NCBI RefSeq assembly: GCF_002995495.1
Contig: NZ_PVZV01000014.1
Location: forward strand, 32,064 to 96,063
DNA: 64,000 nt
Direction: 5' to 3'
Source of the DNA: Actinocorallia populi
Lineage (GTDB): Bacteria; Actinomycetota; Actinomycetes; Streptosporangiales; Streptosporangiaceae
The translations under genes and the position numbers were made by a program. Numbering within the stretch: position 1 is the stretch's first letter; each line of letters starts with the position of its first letter. Below, piece after piece: positions 7,570 through 15,020 of the stretch. The notes beneath the pieces were generated by a model. It was not told the origin of the DNA. It ran no database searches and saw only the letters and a list, made by a program, of their open reading frames with translations.

Positions 7570-8769
7570 TCAAGAAGCCGTCCTTCCCAGTGCGCGGGTG
7601 CGGCCGGGCAGCGGCTCCCCGCAGGCCGTCTCCAGTTCGGCCGCCGCGGCGGCCAGCGCCTCCCGGTCGGCGGGGCCCTCGACGCCGAGCCGGGACGCGA
7701 GGAAGAGCAGGTCGACCGAGCACAGCCCGTCGTCGAGCCCGCCGAGGGTCACGTCGAAGTGCCGGACGCCGCTCTTCATCGCGGTCAGCGCGTTGGCCAG
7801 GCCGAGGCCGGCCCGGTCGGTCAGCCGGACCCGCACCGGGGTCTGGCGGGCCTGGGAGACGGCGTCGCCCAGGATCTCGCGCACGGCCAGGGGGGAGGCC
7901 GGTTCGCCGCCCTCGTCCAGCGCGATCTCGTCGCAGCCCGCCGCGAGCAGTTCGCCGACCGCGGCCAGCGTTCCCGCGCGCCGGTCGGCGGCGAAGGCGT
8001 CGAAGACCCGACCGACGGCCGTGCAGTCCGCGGCGCGCGCCGCGGCGACCATCGCCGCGGCCGCCGCCGGGTCCCGGTACGGGAACTCGATCACCCCGCC
8101 GGGCCCCGGCGCGGGCCCGGCGGGGGAGTCCAGCAGCACGGACCGGGCCTTGCCCGGTCCGCCTCCGCGCACCCGGGTGCGCACCCCGGCGTCCCGCACG
8201 GCCTCCAGCAGCCGCCCGTCCGCCAGGCCGCGGCGCTCGAGCGCCGCGGCCAGACCGGTGTCGGCCAGGACGACGCGGTCGGGCAGCGGATCGGCGAGCC
8301 GGCCCCAGGTGCGGGAGTGGAAGAGCAGCGGGCCGGTGGCGCGCGGGGTGTCGGCGGCGAGCACCTCGCCGACGAAGATCGTGTGGTCGCCGCCCGGGTA
8401 GGCGTGCACGACCCGGCAGTCCAGCCAGCCGAGCGCGTTGGCCAGCACGGGCGAGCCCGTCCGCGGCGTCAGCCACTCCTGCCCCTGGAACCTCTCGGCG
8501 GGGGGCAGCCGGCCGGCGAAGCGCCGGCCCAGCTCCGCCTGGTCGCGGCCGAGGATGCTGATCCCGAACGCGCCGCTGTCGGAGACCAGCCGGTGGCTGG
8601 CCAGACGGGTGTCCAGGCAGACCAGCACCAGCGGCGGCTCGAGGCTGACGCTGGAGAACGAGCTGGCCGTCATGCCGTGCCAGCCGTCGCCGGCGGTCGT
8701 GGTGACCAGGACGACCCCGGTCGGCCACTGCCCGAGCACGGATCTGAAGGTCTCGGTGTCGACCGCCAC
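7570..8769 (-). CDS. Flavin reductase fused to a degenerate HMG-CoA-lyase-like domain
   Basis: A 399-residue two-domain protein. Residues 1-160 are a flavin reductase-like FMN-binding domain (FRSVLGQWPTGVVLVTT, then GMTASSFSSVSLEPPLVLVC), expected to make reduced FMN for the neighbouring monooxygenase. Residues 163-395 resemble the DRE-TIM barrel of HMG-CoA lyases, matching best at DRAGLGLANALTAMKSGVRHFDVTLGGL. The metal-binding HxH before that segment is replaced by VRLTD, and the N-terminal RDG motif is absent (VVLADTGLAAAL), so lyase activity is doubtful. The GTG start is preceded by GAGGGGG at good spacing. First gene of the operon, downstream of operator site B. This fusion is not one I recognise. 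Confidence 0.75.
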   Translation of the reverse strand: MAVDTETFRSVLGQWPTGVVLVTTTAGDGWHGMTASSFSSVSLEPPLVLVCLDTRLASHRLVSDSGAFGISILGRDQAELGRRFAGRLPPAERFQGQEWLTPRTGSPVLANALGWLDCRVVHAYPGGDHTIFVGEVLAADTPRATGPLLFHSRTWGRLADPLPDRVVLADTGLAAALERRGLADGRLLEAVRDAGVRTRVRGGGPGKARSVLLDSPAGPAPGPGGVIEFPYRDPAAAAAMVAAARAADCTAVGRVFDAFAADRRAGTLAAVGELLAAGCDEIALDEGGEPASPLAVREILGDAVSQARQTPVRVRLTDRAGLGLANALTAMKSGVRHFDVTLGGLDDGLCSVDLLFLASRLGVEGPADREALAAAAAELETACGEPLPGRTRALGRTAS

Positions 8770-8782
8770 CTGAGTCCCCCTC

Positions 8783-8807
8783 GTTTCGCTTGTGGAAACA
8801 CTGTCCC
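8783..8807. promoter_or_regulatory. Composite IclR-type operator, site B
   Basis: GTTTC-N7-GAAAC-N3-GTCCC, just upstream of the GTG start of the flavin reductase fusion gene (8769), where it would block the five-gene catabolic operon. The first two arms are perfect and the third has two mismatches. Confidence 0.65.
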
Positions 8808-8844
8808 GCAGAAGGTAACAATGCTGTGGACAGGGTGTCAATGT

Positions 8845-8881
8845 GTTTCCCCGCCTGTTTCCCGTAGAGAAACGAATTGCC
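8845..8881. promoter_or_regulatory. Composite operator, site C, with an extra half-site
   Basis: Upstream of the IclR gene. Half-sites GTTTC at 8845, GTTTC at 8857 and GAAAC at 8869 are spaced exactly 12 bases apart; the last two form the GTTTC-N7-GAAAC unit, and the third arm (TTGCC) is weak. Together with site B this places two operators between the divergent regulator and operon, as expected for autoregulation. Confidence 0.6.
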
Positions 8882-8921
8882 CTAGACTCGCGATGTCAGA
8901 TCTCTTCAGGAGGGCGGGAAC

Positions 8922-9728
8922 GTGCCGAGGACAGCGTCGACCAAGGGCGATGAGGCCGCCGAGGGTCAGAGCAGATCGATCGCCGCGGTGGAGCGGGCCA
9001 TGGACGTCCTGCTGCTGTTCGGGCGCAGCGCGCGCCCCGACCTCGGCGTGACGGAGATCGCCACCGAACTGGGGCTGACCAAGGCCGCGGTGCACCGCAT
9101 CCTCACCGCGCTGCGCAGCAAGGAGCTCATCACCGTCGACTCGGTGACCCGCCGCTACTCCCTCGGGCACGCGGCGATCTCGCTGGGCCGCGCCTACATG
9201 GCGCGGATGGACCTGCGCGCCATGGTCGGCCCCGAGCTGCGGCTGCTGTCGCGCCAGACGGGGGAGACCGCCACGCTGTCGGTGCGCCGCGGCGACACCC
9301 GCATGTACGTCGACCAGGCGGTGCCCAACCAGGAGCTGCGGATGGAGGTCAGTCTCGGCATCCCCTACCCGCTGCACGCGGGCAGCTCCTCCAAGGCCTT
9401 CCTCGCCTTCCTCGACGAGGCGGAGGTCGACGGCTACCTGGCCCGTCACCCGCTGACCGCCCTGACCGACAAGACCCTCGTGGAGGAGGACGCCCTGCGC
9501 GCCGAGCTGGTGCTGATCCGCAAGCGCGGGTACGCCACCTCGCTCGGCGAGCGCCAGGAGGGGGCGGCCTCCATCGCCGCCCCGGTCTTCGACCACGACG
9601 GCCGGGTGCTGGCCGTGCTGAGCGTCTCGGGTCCGCTGAGCCGGTTCAAACCGCATATCAAGGAGTACGCCCCGCTCCTGCTCGCCGCGGCGGCGCGCGT
9701 CTCCGCCCAGCTCGGCCATCCCGGGTGA
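8922..9728 (+). CDS. IclR-family transcriptional regulator
   Basis: A 268-residue DNA-binding regulator. An N-terminal winged helix-turn-helix (about residues 22-80: SIAAVERAMDVLLLF, then LGVTEIATELGLTKAAVHRIL) is followed by the IclR effector-binding domain (about 95-265), with the LHAGSSSKAFLAF segment and a C-terminal GAASIAAPVFD motif. IclR proteins bind small organic acids and act as repressors or activators, often as tetramers on multi-part operators. The GTG start follows AGGAGG by 8 bases. It is divergent from the catabolic operon over operators B and C, and the same operator recurs at five other places in this window, so it is probably the regulator of both catabolic blocks and the surface locus (inference). 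Confidence 0.92.
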   Translation: MPRTASTKGDEAAEGQSRSIAAVERAMDVLLLFGRSARPDLGVTEIATELGLTKAAVHRILTALRSKELITVDSVTRRYSLGHAAISLGRAYMARMDLRAMVGPELRLLSRQTGETATLSVRRGDTRMYVDQAVPNQELRMEVSLGIPYPLHAGSSSKAFLAFLDEAEVDGYLARHPLTALTDKTLVEEDALRAELVLIRKRGYATSLGERQEGAASIAAPVFDHDGRVLAVLSVSGPLSRFKPHIKEYAPLLLAAAARVSAQLGHPG

Positions 9729-9731
9729 CCG

Positions 9732-10439
9732 CTAGAGGTTCGCGCCGGGCTTGAGGACGCCCAGCACCGCGGTGACGAGCACACTGATCCAGATACCCAG
9801 CACATAGGGCACGCAGCCGTCGATCGAGCGCTTGACGGCGCTCTCGGTCTCCGGGCCGCTGCCCTGCGCCATCAGCGCGCCCCAGGCCGGCCCGAACGGC
9901 TTCAGCTTGATCCGGATGCCCAGCCCGCAGGCGATGGCCAGGCCGTAGAGGAAGATCTTCCCGGCGAGCCAATCGGGGTCGGTGGTGACGCCGAACGGCT
10001 CGGCCGCGGCGAACGTGTAGGCGGCCGAGCCGAACAGCACGGCGATGAGGCCGATCCGGACCGCCCAGTCGGCGCGCCGCACCCACGGGTAGCGGCCGTG
10101 CGTGCGGTGGTCGACGACGGCGGACGCCAGCCAGCCGACCGCGAACACCCACGTCAGCACGACCAGCGGCCAGCTGAAGACGTCGTATCCGGCCAGGGTC
10201 GCGCCGTGCGGGTCCATCGCCATCAGCGTGACGCCGCTGGGAAGGAACAGCACCAGGCAGATCTTCGGGCCGAGGTCCAGGCCGTTCATGATGCTCAGCG
10301 CGGTGCTGCGCGCGGCGGGCGTGAGGTCCGGCCGGATGACGAACCGGCTGGAGTAGTAGACGCCGAGGTCGCCGCCGAGCCAGAAGACGAACAGTACGAG
10401 GTGGAGGACGATCCACCAACCGTAGGGATGAGCTCCCAC
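9732..10439 (-). CDS. Integral membrane protein of unknown function
   Basis: A 235-residue protein with about five to six hydrophobic segments: around residues 7-25, 58-75, 85-105, 128-150, 160-175 and 212-230. I do not recognise a specific family with certainty; the layout (GWWIVLHLVLFVFWLGGDLG near the start, a central PSG turn) resembles small predicted membrane proteins of the CopD/DUF2269 kind. It starts 3 bases after the MmgE/PrpD stop, so it is the last gene of the cyclase-PrpD-membrane operon controlled from operator D. A transporter or sensor role for the pathway substrate is possible but unsupported. It is convergent with the IclR gene, with only a 3-base gap. Confidence 0.7.
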   Translation of the reverse strand: MGAHPYGWWIVLHLVLFVFWLGGDLGVYYSSRFVIRPDLTPAARSTALSIMNGLDLGPKICLVLFLPSGVTLMAMDPHGATLAGYDVFSWPLVVLTWVFAVGWLASAVVDHRTHGRYPWVRRADWAVRIGLIAVLFGSAAYTFAAAEPFGVTTDPDWLAGKIFLYGLAIACGLGIRIKLKPFGPAWGALMAQGSGPETESAVKRSIDGCVPYVLGIWISVLVTAVLGVLKPGANL

Positions 10440-10442
10440 CGG

Positions 10443-11858
10443 TCATTCTCCCGTCGTGAGGGGGCCCACCCGCGGTGTGTCCGCGAGGGCCGCGACGGCC
10501 TGTGCCAGGGCCTCCGCCCGGTCCTGCGGGATCGCGCGGGCGGCGTTGAGGAGGAACTTGGTGCGCAGGTCGGCCGCGGGCAGGGGGTGTCCCGGACCGC
10601 CGCGCGAGGAGTCCACCCGGTGCTCCAGGACGGAGCCGCCGCGGGTGGTCACCCGCAGCACCGCAGCGAACGCGTTGGGGAAGATGTCGCTGGCCTTCTC
10701 GTCGGCGAAGCACGTCACCTTCGCGGCCAGCGCGAGCCGCTCGGGGTCCTCGTGGGCGCCGTCGGCGAAGTCGTCCAGGTAGACGCCGAGTCCTCCGCCG
10801 CCCAGCAGCGCCGTGGCGATGGTGAAAGGTCCGGAGAACTTGGCGTGGTAGGCCGAACGCGGCCGCGCCTTCTCCTCCGGAGGCTCGCCGACGGTGCGCA
10901 GCGTCGGTGCCGGGAAGCCCGCCTCGATCGCGGTGATGTCGGCGGGGTCGAGGCCGTGCTCGCGCAGCGCCAGCGCGCAGTCGATGGCCGGGTGGGTGAA
11001 GTGGTTGGTGGGGTAGGGCTTGTAGACCGTGCGGGTGGTCTCCCAGCGCTCGCCCAGCCCTTCCATCAGCGCGGAGGAGTCGTACACGCCGTCGAGCCAG
11101 GCCTGGAAGAAGCCGAACCGGCCCTCCAGCACGGTCGGCGGGCCGGTCACCCCGGCGGCGGCGAACCCCGCGGCGGCCACGCCTCCGTGCGCGGCCCATC
11201 CGCAGTGGACGCGTTTGACGGTGCCGCCGGTGCGGTTGGCCTCCAGGACGCCCGAACCCATGCTGGCGGCGATGCCGATCGCCGAGGCGACGCCCTCGGC
11301 CTCCAGCCCGTACAGCAGCGCGGCCGCCGCGGCGGCGCCGAGCGTGCCGCAGATGGAGGTGGCGTGCTGGCCCTTCTCGAAGAAGACCGAGTTGCGCAGC
11401 TTCGGGTCGTAGGAGGCCATGCCGAGCCGGTTGCAGATCTCGACGCCCGCCGCGACGGCGGCCAGCAGGTCGGCTCCGGAGGAACCGCGTTCCTGCGCGA
11501 CGGCCAGCGCCGCCGGGACCACCGAGGCGCTGGGGTGGAGCACCGACGGCAGGTGGGTGTCGTCGAAGTCCAGCGCGTGCGCGTAGGTGCCGTTGACGAG
11601 CGCGGCGTTCGGCGCGGGCAGGACCGTCCCGGTCCCCAGCACCTCGGCCGCGCCGCCCTCGCCCCAGCCGCGCACGGTGGTCAGCACCGCGTTGCCCGGG
11701 TCGGTCGCGGAGGTCTCCTCGGCCCGGCCGGCCAGGCAGTTGCCCACGACGTCCAGGACGCGTTCGCGGACGTCGCGGGAGACCTCCGGGGGGATCCCCT
11801 CGTCGCGGCAGCGGGCGGCGAACCCCGCCAGCGCCTGCACCTGCGTGAGCTCACTCAC
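10443..11858 (-). CDS. MmgE/PrpD family protein
   Basis: A 471-residue cytosolic protein of the MmgE/PrpD superfamily, which includes 2-methylcitrate dehydratase, cis-aconitate decarboxylase and epimerase-like enzymes acting on dicarboxylates. Diagnostic stretches are LNGTYAHALDFDDTH-type (here VNGTYAHALDFDDTH near residue 75), GIAASMGSGVLE, and VKRVHCGWAAHGGV. The length is usual for the family. The GTG start overlaps the end of the cyclase gene by 8 bases. In this locus it may isomerise, hydrate or decarboxylate a C4-C6 acid formed after ring opening; that role is inference from the neighbours. Confidence 0.88.
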   Translation of the reverse strand: MSELTQVQALAGFAARCRDEGIPPEVSRDVRERVLDVVGNCLAGRAEETSATDPGNAVLTTVRGWGEGGAAEVLGTGTVLPAPNAALVNGTYAHALDFDDTHLPSVLHPSASVVPAALAVAQERGSSGADLLAAVAAGVEICNRLGMASYDPKLRNSVFFEKGQHATSICGTLGAAAAAALLYGLEAEGVASAIGIAASMGSGVLEANRTGGTVKRVHCGWAAHGGVAAAGFAAAGVTGPPTVLEGRFGFFQAWLDGVYDSSALMEGLGERWETTRTVYKPYPTNHFTHPAIDCALALREHGLDPADITAIEAGFPAPTLRTVGEPPEEKARPRSAYHAKFSGPFTIATALLGGGGLGVYLDDFADGAHEDPERLALAAKVTCFADEKASDIFPNAFAAVLRVTTRGGSVLEHRVDSSRGGPGHPLPAADLRTKFLLNAARAIPQDRAEALAQAVAALADTPRVGPLTTGE

Positions 11859-12651
11859 CGGCCACCGCCGGGATGACCGCGAGCGGGCGGACGGGGGAGC
11901 CGGTGGCGCCGACGACCGGCAGGGGGTTGAGCACCAGCAGGAACTCCCGCACTCCGGACTCCAGCAGCGGCAGCAGCCGCATCGTCTCGATGATGTTGAT
12001 GCCCGCCTCGACCAGCAGGATGCGGTGGACCGGGAGCAGCGCGTGGCCCTTGCCCGGGGCCAGGTGCTCGAAGGCGATCGTCTCGCCCCCCGCGGCGCGC
12101 ACGCCCAGCCCGGCCAGCCAGCGGCCCGCGGCCGCGCCGGGTCCCGGCACGCCGTCCCGGGCGCCGACGAACCGTTCACCGTCCGCCCAGTGCCGCGACC
12201 AGCCGGTGCCGATGAGCACCACGTCGCCCGGGTGGATCTCGAGGCCGTCGGCGGCCTTCTCCAGGTCGTCGACGGTCACCTCGTACCCGGCGGGCAGCAC
12301 CGGCACGCCGTGCGCTCCGGCGACGTCCAGCAGCACGCCCCGTCCGACGTAGGGGGGGAAGTCGTCGATGCCCATCTCGGCGAAGCCGCGGTGGTCGGAG
12401 ACCGCGGGCCTCCCGCCGTACAGCAGCCCCTCGTGGGAGACGTGCGCCAGGGCGTCGACATGGGTGCCGACGTGCCCGCCGGTGATGATGATCTCGTTGG
12501 CGGCGGAGCCTCCGTCGGCCCGGACCATGTCGCCGTGCCGCCGCTCGAGCAGCATCCGGAACGGCGGGTGGTTCGGTGACTGCGGCATGCCGGTCCGCAT
12601 GGGCTGGGCGAGGTCGAGGACCGCCGCCCCGGCCAGGTCATTCCAGAGCAA
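11851..12651 (-). CDS. Cyclase family (kynurenine formamidase-like) metallohydrolase
   Basis: A 266-residue cytosolic protein of the cyclase/kynurenine formamidase family, which hydrolyses amides, formamides or lactone-like rings using Zn or Mn. The metal motif HxGTHxDxxxH is seen as HVGTHVDALAHVS near residue 65, preceded by an early segment LDLAQPMRTGMP, and there are further conserved HRILLVEAGINIIE residues. The start is TTG at 12651; upstream purine-rich AAGAAAGG is 12 bases away, so the exact start is a little uncertain and a CTG slightly upstream is possible. First gene of a three-gene operon with operator D 45 bases upstream. Fits a role in amide or cyclic intermediate hydrolysis. Confidence 0.85.
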   Translation of the reverse strand: MLWNDLAGAAVLDLAQPMRTGMPQSPNHPPFRMLLERRHGDMVRADGGSAANEIIITGGHVGTHVDALAHVSHEGLLYGGRPAVSDHRGFAEMGIDDFPPYVGRGVLLDVAGAHGVPVLPAGYEVTVDDLEKAADGLEIHPGDVVLIGTGWSRHWADGERFVGARDGVPGPGAAAGRWLAGLGVRAAGGETIAFEHLAPGKGHALLPVHRILLVEAGINIIETMRLLPLLESGVREFLLVLNPLPVVGATGSPVRPLAVIPAVAGE

Positions 12652-12695
12652 GGTCAGATCATGCCTTTCTTGCGCGGAGCCCGTCGTGGTTTATG

Positions 12696-12720
12696 GAAAC
12701 GACGTTACACTGTGAGGAAC
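12696..12720. promoter_or_regulatory. Composite IclR-type operator, site D (inverted orientation)
   Basis: GAAAC-N3-GTTAC-N7-GGAAC, the reverse-oriented version of the 25-bp element, 45 bases upstream of the cyclase gene. Two single mismatches. Confidence 0.65.
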
Positions 12721-12780
12721 AGTGGGCGGAAGGCGTCGGGCATGATCCCGTGTTCCGCCTGGTGGACGGGCCCCGCGCCG

Positions 12781-13449
12781 TCAGGCCGTCGCGCGCGGCT
12801 CGCTGCGCGCCAGGTCGGCGAAGATGATGAGCCGGTAGGCGGCGGAGAACTTCGGGTGGCAGGTGGTCAGCGTCAGCCGCGCCTTCTCCGGCCTCGCGCC
12901 GGGCCTGCCGGGCACCGGGGCGATGACCGAGACGTCCGTGGGCAGCACCACCTTGTGGCCGGTCACCCGGTAGACGTGGGTGGCCGTGGCGGTGTCGACG
13001 AGGATCTGGTCGCCGGACACCAGCTCGCCCAGCCGGTTGAACGGGCCGCCGTAGGTGGTGCGGTGCCCGCTGAAGACGGTGTTGCCGATCTGGCCGGGCA
13101 GCGCCGTGCCGGGGTAGTGGCCGGGGCCCTTGGCGAGGTCGGCGTTGCTCACCCCCTCGACCGCGGCGTATCGCCAGGCGGGACCGAAGCGGGGGATGCG
13201 CACGACCGCGAAGGCCCTGCCCCGCTCGGGACGGGCGGCCGTCCGGGGCACCACCTGGGGCCTGCCCGGGCGGACGGCGGCCGAGACCGTGGTCTGCTTG
13301 CGCCAGAGCTCGTCCAGCTCGTCGTTGAGGCCGGCCTGGGCGCGGCGGGCGTAGTCGTCGGTGCCCCACGTCAGGTGGGCCACGAAGAGGGCGATGACCA
13401 GTCCCGCGGTGATGAGGAGTTCCGCGAGCAGGCGTACCACGGTGCGCAT
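12781..13449 (-). CDS. Class E-type sortase
   Basis: A 222-residue membrane-anchored transpeptidase that attaches sorted proteins to the cell wall. There is one N-terminal membrane segment (residues 6-26), then an extracellular linker, then the sortase barrel with H129 in FSGHRTTYG, C197 in TLTTCHP and R206. The TLTTCHP and GHYPGTALPG motifs are typical of actinobacterial class E sortases. ATG 13449 is chosen because it sits right before the membrane segment; a TTG 42 bases upstream has no ribosome site. It is divergent from the WxL/LPQTG locus, and its likely substrate is the LPQTG protein at 19339-19971. The upstream region has scattered GTTTC/GAAAC half-sites but no full composite operator on its side. 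Confidence 0.9.
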   Translation of the reverse strand: MRTVVRLLAELLITAGLVIALFVAHLTWGTDDYARRAQAGLNDELDELWRKQTTVSAAVRPGRPQVVPRTAARPERGRAFAVVRIPRFGPAWRYAAVEGVSNADLAKGPGHYPGTALPGQIGNTVFSGHRTTYGGPFNRLGELVSGDQILVDTATATHVYRVTGHKVVLPTDVSVIAPVPGRPGARPEKARLTLTTCHPKFSAAYRLIIFADLARSEPRATA

Positions 13450-13535
13450 GTCCAGGGACGGTATCCCGAGTTTCGCGCGAAAGGGAAACAAAGGACCGGT
13501 GAAGGAAACGTTTGTGTTTCACGTCCCGGGCGGTC

Positions 13536-13541
13536 TTGACA
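13536..13541 (+). promoter_or_regulatory. Candidate -35 element of the surface operon
   Basis: TTGACA upstream of the WxL gene. No convincing -10 hexamer is seen at ideal spacing (TTCTCT at about 18 bases is weak). If it is real, operator E lies directly downstream of the promoter, which favours repression. Confidence 0.3.
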
Positions 13542-13578
13542 GGGGCGCTTCTGGGACGGTTCTCTAAAGCGCAGTTGT

Positions 13579-13603
13579 GAAACTTTGTTTCCTCCAGCGG
13601 AAC
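13579..13603. promoter_or_regulatory. Composite IclR-type operator, site E, at the surface operon
   Basis: GAAAC-N3-GTTTC-N7-GGAAC, inverted orientation, 17 bases upstream of the WxL gene start. The 13-bp core is perfect. This is the site that ties the surface locus to the catabolic regulon. Confidence 0.7.
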
Positions 13604-13619
13604 AGACGGAGTTCAACCC

Positions 13620-14939
13620 GTGATGAAGAGACAGGCCGCCCTCCGGGGCCTTGTGGCCGGGGCGACCGCCGTGGCCGCCACGGCGGTCGCGGGGGAGCCG
13701 GCGCGGGCGGGAACGGGCGGCATCACCTACGACTGCCAGATCTTCGCCAGCAGCTTCACCTACACCGCCGAGGTCAGGGTGAGCGGTCCTCCCTCACCCG
13801 GCGGCGTCGGGGACACCGCCCGGATCGAAGCGGACTTCTCCGACCTGCCCGGCGTCGCACCGCTCAAGGTCGACTCCTGGCGGACGACCGCCGAGCTCGT
13901 CGCGTCGGGCGCGCAGTCGGAAACCTACGACCTCACGGGCCCCCGGCGAAAGGGCCCCGTCCAGAAGAAGAAACCGCTGCCGATCGGCGAACTCGCCGCA
14001 CGGGTCCCGCTGACGGCGGGAGGCACCGTCGACTTCACCCTCGGCGCGCTCACCATCACGGGCACCTCGTTCGGCATCTCGGTGCCGATCACCTGCAGGC
14101 CCAAGGGCAGGACGCCCAAGCTGCTGTCGCTGAAGGTGCGCGGGGAGAGCTCGCCGGTCACCCTGCTGGCCGACTCCGCCGCCGTCACGCCCGGCGCCGA
14201 GGTCGAGGTGTCCGGTTCCGGCTGGGGGAGCGGCGAGGTGAAGCTGGCGCTGTGCCGGGAGGACGGCTCCGGCTGCGACGCCGCGGGGCTCACCGACGTC
14301 GCCACCTCGGTGGCGGGCGGGAAGCTCACCGGCAGCGCCAGGGTGAAGGAGGGCACCGCCGCCGGCACCTACAAGATCAAGGCGAGCCAGGGCGACGCGG
14401 CCAAGTTCGTGTCGATCCGCGTCGAGGACCCCGGCACGCAGGGCGAACCCGACCCCTGCGCCGGCAAGGAACCCGACCAGTGCGGGCAGCAGGACGTCAC
14501 GGTGACCGTCACCGGCGGGCCCCTCACCCTCGCCCAGGACCCCGGCGAGGTCGTCCTCGACCCCGTCACCCTGAACGGCGCCGCCCAGACCACCACCGGG
14601 ATGCTCCGGCGGGTGACGGTCAGCGACGCGCGCGGCTCGTCCGTCGGCTGGTCGCTCATCGGCACCCTCGGCGACTTCAAGGGCCCGGCCGGCGCGTCCA
14701 TCGCCGCGGGCAACCTCACCTGGACCCCGCAGTGCACCGCGCGGGCCGGCGCGACACCCGTCGTCACCGGCACCCCGGGGCCGCTCGGCGAGGCGGGCGC
14801 GCTGCTGTGCTCCACCGCCGACAGCACCGCGGGGCCCGTCGGCGGCAGTTACGACGCCGGCGCCGCCCTGTCCCTGAACGTCCCCGCGGCCACCGCCTCC
14901 GGGGAGTACGACGCGGTCCTGACCCTCACCCTCTCCTGA
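13620..14939 (+). CDS. Secreted WxL-domain-like surface protein
   Basis: A 439-residue exported protein. A signal peptide (residues 1-30, ending ARA) is followed by a beta-rich region, an Ig-like or IPT-like module near 175-265 (VTPGAEVEVSGSGWGSGEVKLALC), a Pro/Cys linker, and a C-terminal WxL-type domain (about 290-439). The first WxL motif is W344-S-L in SSVGWSLIGTL; the second, normally YxxxLxWxL, is Y430-DAVLTLTL with Trp changed to Leu. In low-GC Gram-positives WxL domains bind peptidoglycan non-covalently and pair with DUF916 proteins; the next gene is such a partner. The start is GTG 13620, or ATG three bases later; GGAG lies upstream. Operator E precedes it. Confidence 0.78.
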   Translation: MMKRQAALRGLVAGATAVAATAVAGEPARAGTGGITYDCQIFASSFTYTAEVRVSGPPSPGGVGDTARIEADFSDLPGVAPLKVDSWRTTAELVASGAQSETYDLTGPRRKGPVQKKKPLPIGELAARVPLTAGGTVDFTLGALTITGTSFGISVPITCRPKGRTPKLLSLKVRGESSPVTLLADSAAVTPGAEVEVSGSGWGSGEVKLALCREDGSGCDAAGLTDVATSVAGGKLTGSARVKEGTAAGTYKIKASQGDAAKFVSIRVEDPGTQGEPDPCAGKEPDQCGQQDVTVTVTGGPLTLAQDPGEVVLDPVTLNGAAQTTTGMLRRVTVSDARGSSVGWSLIGTLGDFKGPAGASIAAGNLTWTPQCTARAGATPVVTGTPGPLGEAGALLCSTADSTAGPVGGSYDAGAALSLNVPAATASGEYDAVLTLTLS

Positions 14940-14961
14940 CCCCTCCGGCAATCCCCGTACC

Positions 14962-14993
14962 CCCCGCCGGGCGAACGCGCCCGCCCGGCGGGG
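14962..14993 (+). terminator. Intercistronic GC hairpin after the WxL gene
   Basis: A perfect 12-bp stem (14962-14973 with 14982-14993) and an 8-base loop in the only real gap of the surface operon. It probably acts as a leaky terminator or mRNA-processing/stability element, raising WxL protein expression relative to the downstream membrane partners. Confidence 0.5.
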
Positions 14994-15020
14994 CACCCCC
15001 CTCGTGAAGGAGGTGACCAC

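Noticed and set aside
13461..13520. Scattered GTTTC and GAAAC words before the sortase gene as another composite operator
   Set aside because: Spacings do not fit N7/N3 (15 and 11 bases between starts), so only half-sites remain.
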